DNA of 16,846 nucleotides from Clostridia bacterium (GTDB taxonomy: Bacteria > Bacillota > Clostridia > Christensenellales > Aristaeellaceae), in assembly GCA_016295665.1 (NCBI GenBank), contig JAEDKS010000037.1, positions 1-16,846 of the forward strand. Reading direction: 5' to 3'. The notes under the pieces were generated by a model. It worked only from the letters and a program-made list of their open reading frames with translations. It made no database searches and was not told the DNA's origin. Position 1 is the first letter of the stretch, and every line of letters starts with the position of its first letter. Position numbers and translations under genes: made by a program. Below are positions 8,535 to 13,782 of the stretch, in pieces.

Positions 8535-8714
8535 TCAGGTTTCCCGTTGTGGCTCTCCGTCCGGAAAGGCGCCGACGATCAGCTCGCCGGGGCGTGCGCG
8601 CACAACCCGCCAGGTGCCGTCGTCCCGGGGGCCGCGGGGCGCGCTGGTCCGCACCACCCGCGGCGTCTCGCATCCGCGCTCCGACAGATACGCCAGCGCC
8701 GCCTCCAGCGGCAT
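8535..8714 (-). CDS. Small protein of unknown function between frr and uppS
   Basis: This frame encodes 59 residues: MPLEAALAYLSERGCETPRV, then a basic stretch rich in Arg and Pro, then DGTWRVVRARPGELIVGAFP and an acidic/polar tail. I do not recognise the family. The first 20 residues look like an amphipathic helix and the second half looks like two beta strands. There is no signal peptide or membrane segment. I chose the ATG at 8714 because GGAGG lies eight bases upstream. A TTG at 8738 that overlaps the frr stop as TTGA would add eight residues but has its Shine-Dalgarno only one or two bases away. The tight packing in the frr-uppS operon argues for a real co-translated gene. The function could relate to any of the cluster's pathways. 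Confidence 0.6.
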   Translation of the reverse strand: MPLEAALAYLSERGCETPRVVRTSAPRGPRDDGTWRVVRARPGELIVGAFPDGEPQRET

Positions 8715-8734
8715 GCCGAGCACCTCCGTCCAGC

Positions 8735-9295
8735 TCAAACCTCCATGATCTCCTTTTCCTTGGCGGCGCAGATGCCGTCCACGTCCTTGATGGCCTTGTC
8801 GGTCAGCTTCTGCATATCCTCCTCGGCCTTGCGCTGATCGTCCTCGGTGATCTCGGAGTTCTTCTTCAGCTTCTTGATCTGCTCAATGGCGTCGCGGCGG
8901 ACGGCGCGGATGGCGACCTTGGCGTCCTCGGCACCCTTGCGCACCACCTTGGTCAGGTCGCGGCGGCGCTCCTCGTTCAGCTCGGGGAACACCAGGCGGA
9001 TGATCTTGCCGTCATTGGAGGGGTTGATGCCCAGATCGCTCTGCTGAATGGCCTTCTCGATGGGCTTGATCATCGAGGACTCCCAGGGCGAGATGGTCAG
9101 GATGCGCGCCTCGGGCGAAGCGATGTTGCCCACCTGATTGAGGGGCGTGGGGGTGCCATAGTAGTCCACCGTGATCTTGTCGAGCACCTTGGGGTTGGCG
9201 CGGCCCGCGCGCAGGCTCACCATGTCGCGCTGATACATATCAGCCGTCTTGCCCATCTTCACCTTCGAGGTATCCAGGATCTCCTTCACCGTCAT
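8735..9295 (-). CDS. frr: Ribosome recycling factor
   Basis: Frr splits post-termination ribosomes together with EF-G. The 186-residue protein matches the family's usual 185 or so and is recognisable throughout: SLRAGRANPKVLDKITVDYYG, TPLNQVGNI, ARILTISPWE, then the hinge and the long helical part with LTKVVRKGAEDAKVAIRAVRRDA and DDQRKAEEDMQKLTDK. AAAGGAGG precedes the ATG by about ten bases and a good promoter lies just upstream. It is the first gene of the cluster here. In many Firmicutes rpsB, tsf and pyrH come before it, but in this window the upstream neighbour is a divergent cas6e-like gene. Confidence 0.97.
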   Translation of the reverse strand: MTVKEILDTSKVKMGKTADMYQRDMVSLRAGRANPKVLDKITVDYYGTPTPLNQVGNIASPEARILTISPWESSMIKPIEKAIQQSDLGINPSNDGKIIRLVFPELNEERRRDLTKVVRKGAEDAKVAIRAVRRDAIEQIKKLKKNSEITEDDQRKAEEDMQKLTDKAIKDVDGICAAKEKEIMEV

Positions 9296-9333
9296 ATCGG
9301 GTCAGCCTCCTTTGGCAGTTATAGTCTGCCTTT

Positions 9334-9362
9334 ATTGTAGCTGTTTTTGGGGCGCTTGGCAA
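9334..9362 (-). promoter_or_regulatory. Promoter of the frr-uppS-cdsA-dxr-rseP-ispG-polC cluster
   Basis: On the minus strand TTGCCA (9357-9362) and TACAAT (9334-9339) are separated by 17 bases, a good vegetative sigma-A promoter. The start point would fall near 9327, giving a leader of about 30 bases to the frr ATG. A short inverted repeat, GGCAG/CTGCC (9314-9330), lies in that leader and directly abuts the AAAGGAGG ribosome binding site at 9306-9313. Confidence 0.7.
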
Positions 9363-9405
9363 GAGGGAATTTCCCGTCCGCCGCCTCCGGGCGCAAAAAA
9401 AGGGC

Positions 9406-9435
9406 TTGACGCGCCACCGCATGCGGGGTTATGAT
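9406..9435 (+). promoter_or_regulatory. Promoter of the cas6e-like gene
   Basis: TTGACG (9406-9411) and TATGAT (9430-9435) are separated by 18 bases. The perfect 10-base palindrome CCGCATGCGG (9417-9426) fills the spacer. The start point would be near 9442, leaving about 30 bases of leader with AGGGAGG before the ATG at 9473. It diverges from the frr promoter, with 43 bases between the two -35 boxes. Confidence 0.55.
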
Positions 9436-9472
9436 GAAAGCAGAAGATGCTGACGAAGGGAGGCGGCGAGGG

Positions 9473-10129
9473 ATGTTTCTGACGCGCATGGCGCTGGATG
9501 TGAACCGGGCGGAGACGCAGCATTTCCTTGCCGCGCCCGACGCGCTCCATCCGCTGGTGCAGGCCGCCGGGGGCAGCCCCGGGCAGCGGTGCCTGTGGCG
9601 CTTTGACACCATCCGGCACCGCACCTACCTGCTCATGGTCAGCCGCTGCCGCCCGGACATGCTGGAGCTGCACGAGCGCTGCGGCATCGCCGGCGCCTTC
9701 CCCAGCTGGGAGACCCAGGACTACGACGAGGTGCTGGAGCAGGCCGAGGAGGGCACCGTCTGGGCGTTCCGGCTCTGCGCCGGCGTGGAGGCGCTGCCCG
9801 CCACCGAGGCGCAGGTGCATCAGCGCCTGCGGGAATTGACCCTCCGCTCCGACGCGCTCCGGCGCGACTGGCTCCTGGAGCGCGCCGCGCGCTTCGGCTT
9901 CGCCTGCCCCGCCGACTGCCCCACCGTGCTGCACAGCGGGCTGCTGGTGCTCCATCCGGGGCGGCCCGGGCGCGCCGTGCTGTTCCATCAGGTGTGGTAC
10001 GACGGGCTGCTCACCGTGCTGGACGGGAGCCGCTTCCGGGAGACCCTGCTCGGGGGCATCGGCTTCGGGCGGGGCTTCGGCATGGGGCTCATGACCATCG
10101 AGCCCCCGGACGGCATCCGCCGCATCTGA
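9473..10129 (+). CDS. cas6e: Cas6e (Cse3/CasE) family CRISPR RNA endoribonuclease, orphan
   Basis: The 218-residue protein fits Cas6e, the type I-E enzyme that cuts pre-crRNA within repeats; the Thermus enzyme has about 211 residues. Matching blocks are: N-terminal MFLTRMALD; DALHP with a His at residue 26, the position of the catalytic His of Thermus Cse3; CLWRFD; WAFRLCAG where the family has FRLRANP; the WLLERAARFGF helix; and the C-terminal RAMP glycine-rich loop GIGFGRGFGMGLMTI. I chose the ATG at 9473 because AGGGAGG precedes it and an in-frame ATG at 9431 lies inside the promoter -10. No cas3, cas5, cas7, cas8, cas11, cas1, cas2 or repeat array is in the window. Neighbours are frr (divergent) and a LysM gene. 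The family call comes from recognition of motifs, not a search. Activity and substrate are unknown. Confidence 0.85.
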   Translation: MFLTRMALDVNRAETQHFLAAPDALHPLVQAAGGSPGQRCLWRFDTIRHRTYLLMVSRCRPDMLELHERCGIAGAFPSWETQDYDEVLEQAEEGTVWAFRLCAGVEALPATEAQVHQRLRELTLRSDALRRDWLLERAARFGFACPADCPTVLHSGLLVLHPGRPGRAVLFHQVWYDGLLTVLDGSRFRETLLGGIGFGRGFGMGLMTIEPPDGIRRI

Positions 10130-10135
10130 GTGTCG

Positions 10136-10188
10136 CCCGTTGATCCCGCAAACGGGAAATCCGCCCCGCCCGGGCAAGTTTCGCCCGG
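10136..10188 (+). terminator. Two short hairpins after the cas6e-like gene
   Basis: Two small inverted repeats follow the stop codon: CCCGTT (10136-10141) with AACGGG (10151-10156), and CCGGGC (10170-10175) with GCCCGG (10183-10188, loop AAGTTTC). Neither has a T-run, so termination is only a possibility. They lie between the gene and the LysM promoter. Confidence 0.25.
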
Positions 10189-10195
10189 CCCCGCA

Positions 10196-10220
10196 TACAA
10201 TTTCACACGACCGTGTGAAA
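10196..10220 (+). promoter_or_regulatory. Sporulation-like -10 and overlapping palindrome before the LysM gene
   Basis: The sequence CATACAAT (10194-10201) matches the -10 of Bacillus sigma-E promoters. A standard TTGACA-like -35 and a clear sigma-E ATA -35 are both absent. Directly following is an inverted repeat with perfect 9-base arms, TTTCACACG and CGTGTGAAA (10201-10220, 2-base centre). It covers the expected start point near 10208 and runs into the AAAGGAG ribosome binding site. It could be a repressor operator or an mRNA hairpin. Confidence 0.45.
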
Positions 10221-10232
10221 GGAGCGAGGCCC

Positions 10233-11060
10233 ATGAAGGGGGTAACCCAGTCTGCCGAAAACAAAATCTGTGCCTATGAGTACACCGTCCGCCGGGGGGA
10301 CAGCTTCTACCTCATCGCCCACCGGCTGGGGGTACCGCTGCGCGATCTGCTGGAGGCCAACAGCGGCATCAATCCGGCCCGGCTGATGGTGGGTGACGTG
10401 CTGTGCATCCCCATGGAGGAGGATGACGCCGTGCAGGAGCCCGCCGCCGAGCCGGCCCCGGAAGCCCCGGCGGAGACCGCGCCCGAAGCGGTGCCCACGC
10501 CCGCCCCGGCCCCCGAGCCCCCCTCGGAGACCGCACCGGAGGCGGCACCCACCCCCGCCCCGGCGCCCGAAACCCCGGCGGAGACCGCGCCCGAGGCAAC
10601 CCCGGGGCCCGAGGAGCCCGCCGACCTGCTGGATCACCCCGCCACGGGCGGCGAGCCGGAGACCGACGAGTCCGGCGAATCCACAGAGACCACAGAGACC
10701 GCTGAGGCCCCCGCCGAGCCGGCCTGCGACGCGTGTCCGGACGGGGAGTGCTACACCGTCGCCGCCGGTGAGACCGTCACCGACATTCAGCTGGAGCGCG
10801 ACCTGCCCCTGACCACCCTGAGTCAGGCCAATCCCGACGTGGATCTGACCGACCTGCACGGCGGTGAAACGCTGTGTCTGCCCCGGGAGGACGCGCCGCA
10901 GGTGGACGCCGCCTACACCCTCGCCGCCGGCGAAACGCTGGAGAGCCTGGCGCTGCAGCTGGACGTGTCCGTGGGTGCGCTGCTCCGGGCCAATCCCTGC
11001 CTGGCGCCCAGCGCCTTCCGGGAGGGCGTGTCGGTCTGCCTGCCCTGGACGAAGCGGTAG
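10233..11060 (+). CDS. Three-LysM-domain protein with Pro/Ala/Glu linker, no signal peptide
   Basis: The 275-residue protein has one LysM domain at about 17-60 (YTVRRGDSFYLIAHRLGV...), a linker at about 65-160 rich in Pro, Ala, Glu and Thr, and two further LysM domains at about 174-217 and 228-271. LysM domains bind N-acetylglucosamine polymers such as peptidoglycan. No signal peptide or membrane anchor is visible at the N-terminus (MKGVTQSAENKICAYEY). There is no catalytic domain. Cysteines recur at the ends of the LysM domains (C58, C215, C269). I chose the ATG at 10233 because GGAG lies eight bases upstream. Signal-less LysM proteins in sporulating Firmicutes include spore-coat assembly proteins such as SafA. 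The sigma-E-like -10 box supports a spore-coat role here, but that is inference. Confidence 0.85.
   Translation: MKGVTQSAENKICAYEYTVRRGDSFYLIAHRLGVPLRDLLEANSGINPARLMVGDVLCIPMEEDDAVQEPAAEPAPEAPAETAPEAVPTPAPAPEPPSETAPEAAPTPAPAPETPAETAPEATPGPEEPADLLDHPATGGEPETDESGESTETTETAEAPAEPACDACPDGECYTVAAGETVTDIQLERDLPLTTLSQANPDVDLTDLHGGETLCLPREDAPQVDAAYTLAAGETLESLALQLDVSVGALLRANPCLAPSAFREGVSVCLPWTKR
10467..10604 (+). repeat. 54-base tandem repeat in the LysM linker
   Basis: About two and a half copies of a 54-base unit encode the 18-residue motif PAETAPEAVPTPAPAPEP, PSETAPEAAPTPAPAPET and a partial third copy, PAETAPEATP. The reading frame is kept. This is a coding minisatellite likely to vary in copy number between strains. 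Confidence 0.75.
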
Positions 11061-11070
11061 CGGACAGCAC

Positions 11071-11102
11071 AAAGGGCTGCGGGATTCGTTCCGCAGCCCT
11101 TT
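11071..11102. terminator. Bidirectional terminator between the LysM gene and bioY
   Basis: A perfect 12-base stem, AAAGGGCTGCGG (11071-11082) with CCGCAGCCCTTT (11091-11102), encloses an 8-base loop. It lies between two convergent genes that stop at 11060 (plus) and 11118 (minus). The T-runs are short on both strands, but placement and stem strength fit a shared terminator. Confidence 0.75.
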
Positions 11103-11117
11103 CGGCGTCCCTGCGCG

Positions 11118-11657
11118 TCACTTCAGCGCCCGCTTCATCGGCTCATACAGCCGCACCGACAGCAGCGCCGCCAGGATGATCTTGACCGCGTCGCCCAGCA
11201 GGAAGGGAATCACGCACCACATCAGGCTCTGCCACAGGCCGTTGCCGCTGAGCAGCATGAACCAGGCCGTGCCAAAGACGTAGCACACCAGCACGCCCAC
11301 CGCCATGGCAATCACCTGCTGCCACCACTTCCGGCCCAGCCTGTCCATGAGCAGCGCCGCCACGAACGCGCAGGCGATAAAGCCGATCAGATAGCCGCCG
11401 GTGGTGCCGAACAGCTTGCCGGGGCCAGCGCCCATGCCGGAGAACACCGGCAGGCCCACCAGGCCCATCAGCAGATACACCACGGTCATCAGCGTGGCAT
11501 AGCGCGGGCCCATCAGCGCCGCGCACAGCAGAATGGGCAGCACCTGCAGCGTCACCGGCACGGGCCACATGGGAATCTGAATCTGGGCGCAGACCGCCGT
11601 CAGCGCCGCGAACAGCGCGCACATCACCAGCTGCCTGATCGGGAACCTGTTCTTCAT
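11118..11657 (-). CDS. bioY: Biotin transporter BioY (ECF S component)
   Basis: BioY is the biotin-binding membrane subunit of an energy-coupling-factor transporter, working with shared EcfA ATPases and EcfT that are not encoded in this window. The 179-residue protein has about six membrane helices. Family features are the N-terminal ALFAALTAVCAQIQIPM and VPVTLQVLPILL, the central GKLFGTTGGYLIGF and the VLVCYVFGTAW segment. The length is typical. GGAG lies upstream of the ATG at 11657. A consensus promoter and a BirA operator precede the gene, so biotin should repress it. It stands alone as a single-gene unit ending at a shared terminator. Confidence 0.95.
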   Translation of the reverse strand: MKNRFPIRQLVMCALFAALTAVCAQIQIPMWPVPVTLQVLPILLCAALMGPRYATLMTVVYLLMGLVGLPVFSGMGAGPGKLFGTTGGYLIGFIACAFVAALLMDRLGRKWWQQVIAMAVGVLVCYVFGTAWFMLLSGNGLWQSLMWCVIPFLLGDAVKIILAALLSVRLYEPMKRALK

Positions 11658-11675
11658 CCGTACATCGCTCCTTTT

Positions 11676-11709
11676 TGCGTAAACCTTTATTTCGGATTAT
11701 GTTTACGCA
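11676..11709 (-). promoter_or_regulatory. BirA operator of bioY
   Basis: Perfect 9-base arms TGCGTAAAC and GTTTACGCA are separated by 16 bases. This matches the known Firmicutes BirA site, in which GTAAAC and GTTTAC half-sites are 16 bases apart. The site begins at the -10 box and ends just before the bioY ribosome binding site, where biotinyl-AMP-bound BirA would block initiation. Confidence 0.88.
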
Positions 11710-11737
11710 TTATAAGGGATGACGACCCGTCTGTCAA
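11709..11737 (-). promoter_or_regulatory. Consensus promoter of bioY
   Basis: On the minus strand a perfect TTGACA (11732-11737) and a perfect TATAAT (11709-11714) are separated by exactly 17 bases. This strong vegetative promoter is held in check by the adjoining BirA operator. Confidence 0.9.
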
Positions 11738-11826
11738 GCAGGAAACAGCGGAAAAACGGCGAAATATTCACCGGTCGAAAAACCGGCGGGGCCGTATCGG
11801 CAATCGGATTTCCGGGCATAGTGAAG

Positions 11827-11844
11827 CCGCATTCTGTTATGCGG
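11827..11844 (+). promoter_or_regulatory. Hairpin overlapping the ribosome binding site of the lipoprotein gene
   Basis: CCGCAT (11827-11832) and ATGCGG (11839-11844) form a 6-base stem with a 6-base loop. The 3' arm overlaps the start of the GCGGAGG ribosome binding site (11841-11847), so folding could limit translation. I found no convincing promoter for this gene in the 199-base gap after bioY. A second small repeat, CCGGT/ACCGG, lies at 11771-11786. Confidence 0.35.
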
Positions 11845-11856
11845 AGGTTCACGGAC

Positions 11857-13686
11857 ATGAGAAAACGGAAACTGCTGGCAGTCATTCTGGCGCTGACGAC
11901 GGTGCTGCTCACCGGCTGCGTGCTGAACGCCACGCCCCGGACGCTCTACGAGCACGCGCTGCTGACCCTGGGCGCCGGGGAGTACGGCGTAGCCCGGACG
12001 TACTTCTCGCAGCTGGGCGAGTACCGGGACGCGGCGGAGTACGCGCTGTACGCCGGTGCGCTGGAGGCCTGGGCGGAGGGCGACACGGCCCTGGCCCGGC
12101 GGACGCTGGAGAGCCTTCACCCCTTCAAGAGCTCCGGGCGGTACCTGACGTACCTGGACGCGCTGGAGGCGGAAGAGCGCGGCGATGAGGACACGGCCCT
12201 GACGCTGTTCCGTTCGCTGGGCACCTTCGGGGACAGCGCGGCCCGGGCGGAAAAGCTGGAAGAGCGCCTGAGCACCGCCCTGCGCACCACCTACGAGCAG
12301 GCTGCGGCGAGCTATGAGGCCGGGGACTTTCCCGCGGCGCTGGCGGGCTACCGGGCGGCGGGGGATATGCTGGACGCGCCGGAGCGGGCGGCGCTGTGCG
12401 AGGAGCTGATCTACCGGCTCTGCGAGGCGGCCTACCCCGACGCGACCCTGACGGAGGCCGCCGGGCTGATGGCCTGGTACGGGTCCGTGCCCGGGAAGGG
12501 CGAGGCGGAAGCACACCTCGCGTCGCTGCATGAGCGCTTCGACACCCGGCTGGCGCTGATGGACGCCGCGGCGCAGGGGCAGCCCTGGGTGCTGTACACC
12601 CCGGAGGGCGGCACGCAGCAGCTGTATCAGGTGTCGGCGCTGAAGGGCACGCTCGCGACCCTGACCCGGCAGACCGGGTCGGCGGCGGCCTCCCTGCCGC
12701 TGATGCTGGCGATGCGCACCGCCTCACCCGCCGTCTCCACGCTGGAGACACAGACCGTTGACCTGAACGCCCTCGTCCTGACCGGGGGCACCGGCACCGA
12801 GACCGACCCCTTCCGCTACGGGGGCCGGGGATGCCTGAACGAAAGGATGGATTGCATCATGCGGTACGAATGCGTGCAGCTGCCCGTTCCGGGCGGCGAA
12901 ATCGAGCTGAAGGTCTACGCGGCGGACGTGCCCCCGGGAGACGATGCCCCGGGGCTGCGGACGGCGGTGGTGATCTGCGGAGGCGGCGGCTACAGCCACA
13001 TCTCCGCCCGGGAGACGGAGCCCATCGCGCTGCGGCTGGCGGCGTACGGCATCAACGCCTGCACGGTGGCCTACCGGCATGACCCGGAGGCACACTGGCC
13101 CGTGCCCGTGCAGGACGTGGGCGCGGCGGTGGCCTGGATGCGCAGCCACGCCCCGGAGCACCACACCGACCCCGGGCGCATCGCGGTCATGGGCTTCTCC
13201 GCCGGAGGGCACGCGGCGGCCTGCGTGGGCACCTGCTGGCAGGACGCGGCGCTGTGGGCGCCCGTGGGCCTGACCCCGGAGCAGGTGCGGCCCAACGCCA
13301 TGGTGCTGTGCTATCCGGTCATCTCCGCGAAGGAGGGCGTGGCGCACCGGCGGAGCTTCGCGTGCCTGACCGGCACCGGAGACATCGCCGCCCACCTGCC
13401 CTGCTCCGTGGAGGATCTGGTGACCCCCGACGCACCGCCCACCTTCCTCTGGCACACCTGGGACGATGCGTCCGTGCCCGTGGAGAACTCGCTGCTGCTG
13501 GCCCTGGCCCTGCGCCGCGCCGGCGTCAGCGCCGAGGTGCACCTGTACCAGCACGGTCGGCACGGCCTGTCCCTGTGCGATGCGACCACCGCCTGGGGCG
13601 GCGTCGCCGGGCGCACGGAGCCGGATGTGGCGGGCTGGTTCCCGCTGCTGCTGCGCTTCCTGGAGCGGCTGGAGGCGGGCGCGTAA
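11857..13686 (+). CDS. Lipoprotein with TPR-like repeats, read through into an esterase (fusion or frameshift)
   Basis: The continuous frame encodes 609 residues. Residues 1-21 form a lipoprotein signal with lipobox LTGC (C21). Residues about 28-240 are helical, with repeated units such as YEHALLTLGAGEYGVARTYF and YEQAAASYEAGDFPAALAGY, resembling tetratricopeptide repeats. A short less-defined region follows to about 330. From 335 on comes an alpha/beta-hydrolase. I chose the ATG at 11857 because GGAGG precedes it; in-frame codons further upstream overlap the bioY promoter. The junction at 12815-12860 suggests two genes: removing one G from the run there brings a TGA at 12836-12838 into frame, followed by AAAGGATGG and an ATG at 12859. 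As read, the esterase would be tethered outside the membrane. The lipoprotein function is unknown. Confidence 0.7.
   Translation: MRKRKLLAVILALTTVLLTGCVLNATPRTLYEHALLTLGAGEYGVARTYFSQLGEYRDAAEYALYAGALEAWAEGDTALARRTLESLHPFKSSGRYLTYLDALEAEERGDEDTALTLFRSLGTFGDSAARAEKLEERLSTALRTTYEQAAASYEAGDFPAALAGYRAAGDMLDAPERAALCEELIYRLCEAAYPDATLTEAAGLMAWYGSVPGKGEAEAHLASLHERFDTRLALMDAAAQGQPWVLYTPEGGTQQLYQVSALKGTLATLTRQTGSAAASLPLMLAMRTASPAVSTLETQTVDLNALVLTGGTGTETDPFRYGGRGCLNERMDCIMRYECVQLPVPGGEIELKVYAADVPPGDDAPGLRTAVVICGGGGYSHISARETEPIALRLAAYGINACTVAYRHDPEAHWPVPVQDVGAAVAWMRSHAPEHHTDPGRIAVMGFSAGGHAAACVGTCWQDAALWAPVGLTPEQVRPNAMVLCYPVISAKEGVAHRRSFACLTGTGDIAAHLPCSVEDLVTPDAPPTFLWHTWDDASVPVENSLLLALALRRAGVSAEVHLYQHGRHGLSLCDATTAWGGVAGRTEPDVAGWFPLLLRFLERLEAGA
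12859..13686 (+). other. Alpha/beta-hydrolase esterase part, possibly a separate gene
   Basis: These 275 residues look like a complete carbohydrate-esterase or BD-FAE-like hydrolase. VVICGGGGYSHIS forms the oxyanion region and GFSAGGH contains the nucleophile Ser (residue 448 of the fused frame). HTWDDASVPVENS provides the acid (536 or 537), and HGRHGLSL the His (569). Such enzymes deacetylate or de-esterify plant polysaccharides and small esters; the substrate here is unknown. A good ribosome binding site (AAAGGATGG, eight bases before the ATG) and a natural N-terminus (MRYECVQLPVPGG) argue that it can be translated alone. It has no signal peptide of its own, so alone it would be cytoplasmic. 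A weak GCGGCG/CGCCGC stem follows the stop at 13687-13710. Confidence 0.75.
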
Positions 13687-13716
13687 GCGGCGGTAGGCCC
13701 GACTCGCCGCCCCGCC

Positions 13717-13745
13717 TTGACAATTCCCGTCCGAGCCGCTATCAT
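13717..13745 (+). promoter_or_regulatory. Promoter of the membrane protein gene at 13783
   Basis: TTGACA (13717-13722) and TATCAT (13740-13745) are separated by 17 bases. The leader would be about 30 bases, with CGGAGG before the ATG. The gene is therefore probably transcribed independently of the esterase upstream. Confidence 0.75.
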
Positions 13746-13782
13746 GGATACCGAAAAACGAAGGAAAACGGAGGCGAGGCCC

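Noticed and set aside
9411..9435. Possible single type I-E CRISPR repeat (CCGCATGCGG followed by GG) near cas6e
   Set aside because: The palindrome leaves only a 3-base stem with a usable loop, occurs once, and lies inside the promoter. No array or spacer periodicity is present.
9431..9472. Longer N-terminus for the cas6e-like protein (ATG at 9431)
   Set aside because: That ATG lies in the -10 box and lacks a ribosome binding site; the protein from 9473 aligns with the family from its first residue.
11719..11856. Upstream start for the lipoprotein frame
   Set aside because: It would begin inside the bioY promoter and bury the lipoprotein signal peptide 46 residues into the protein.
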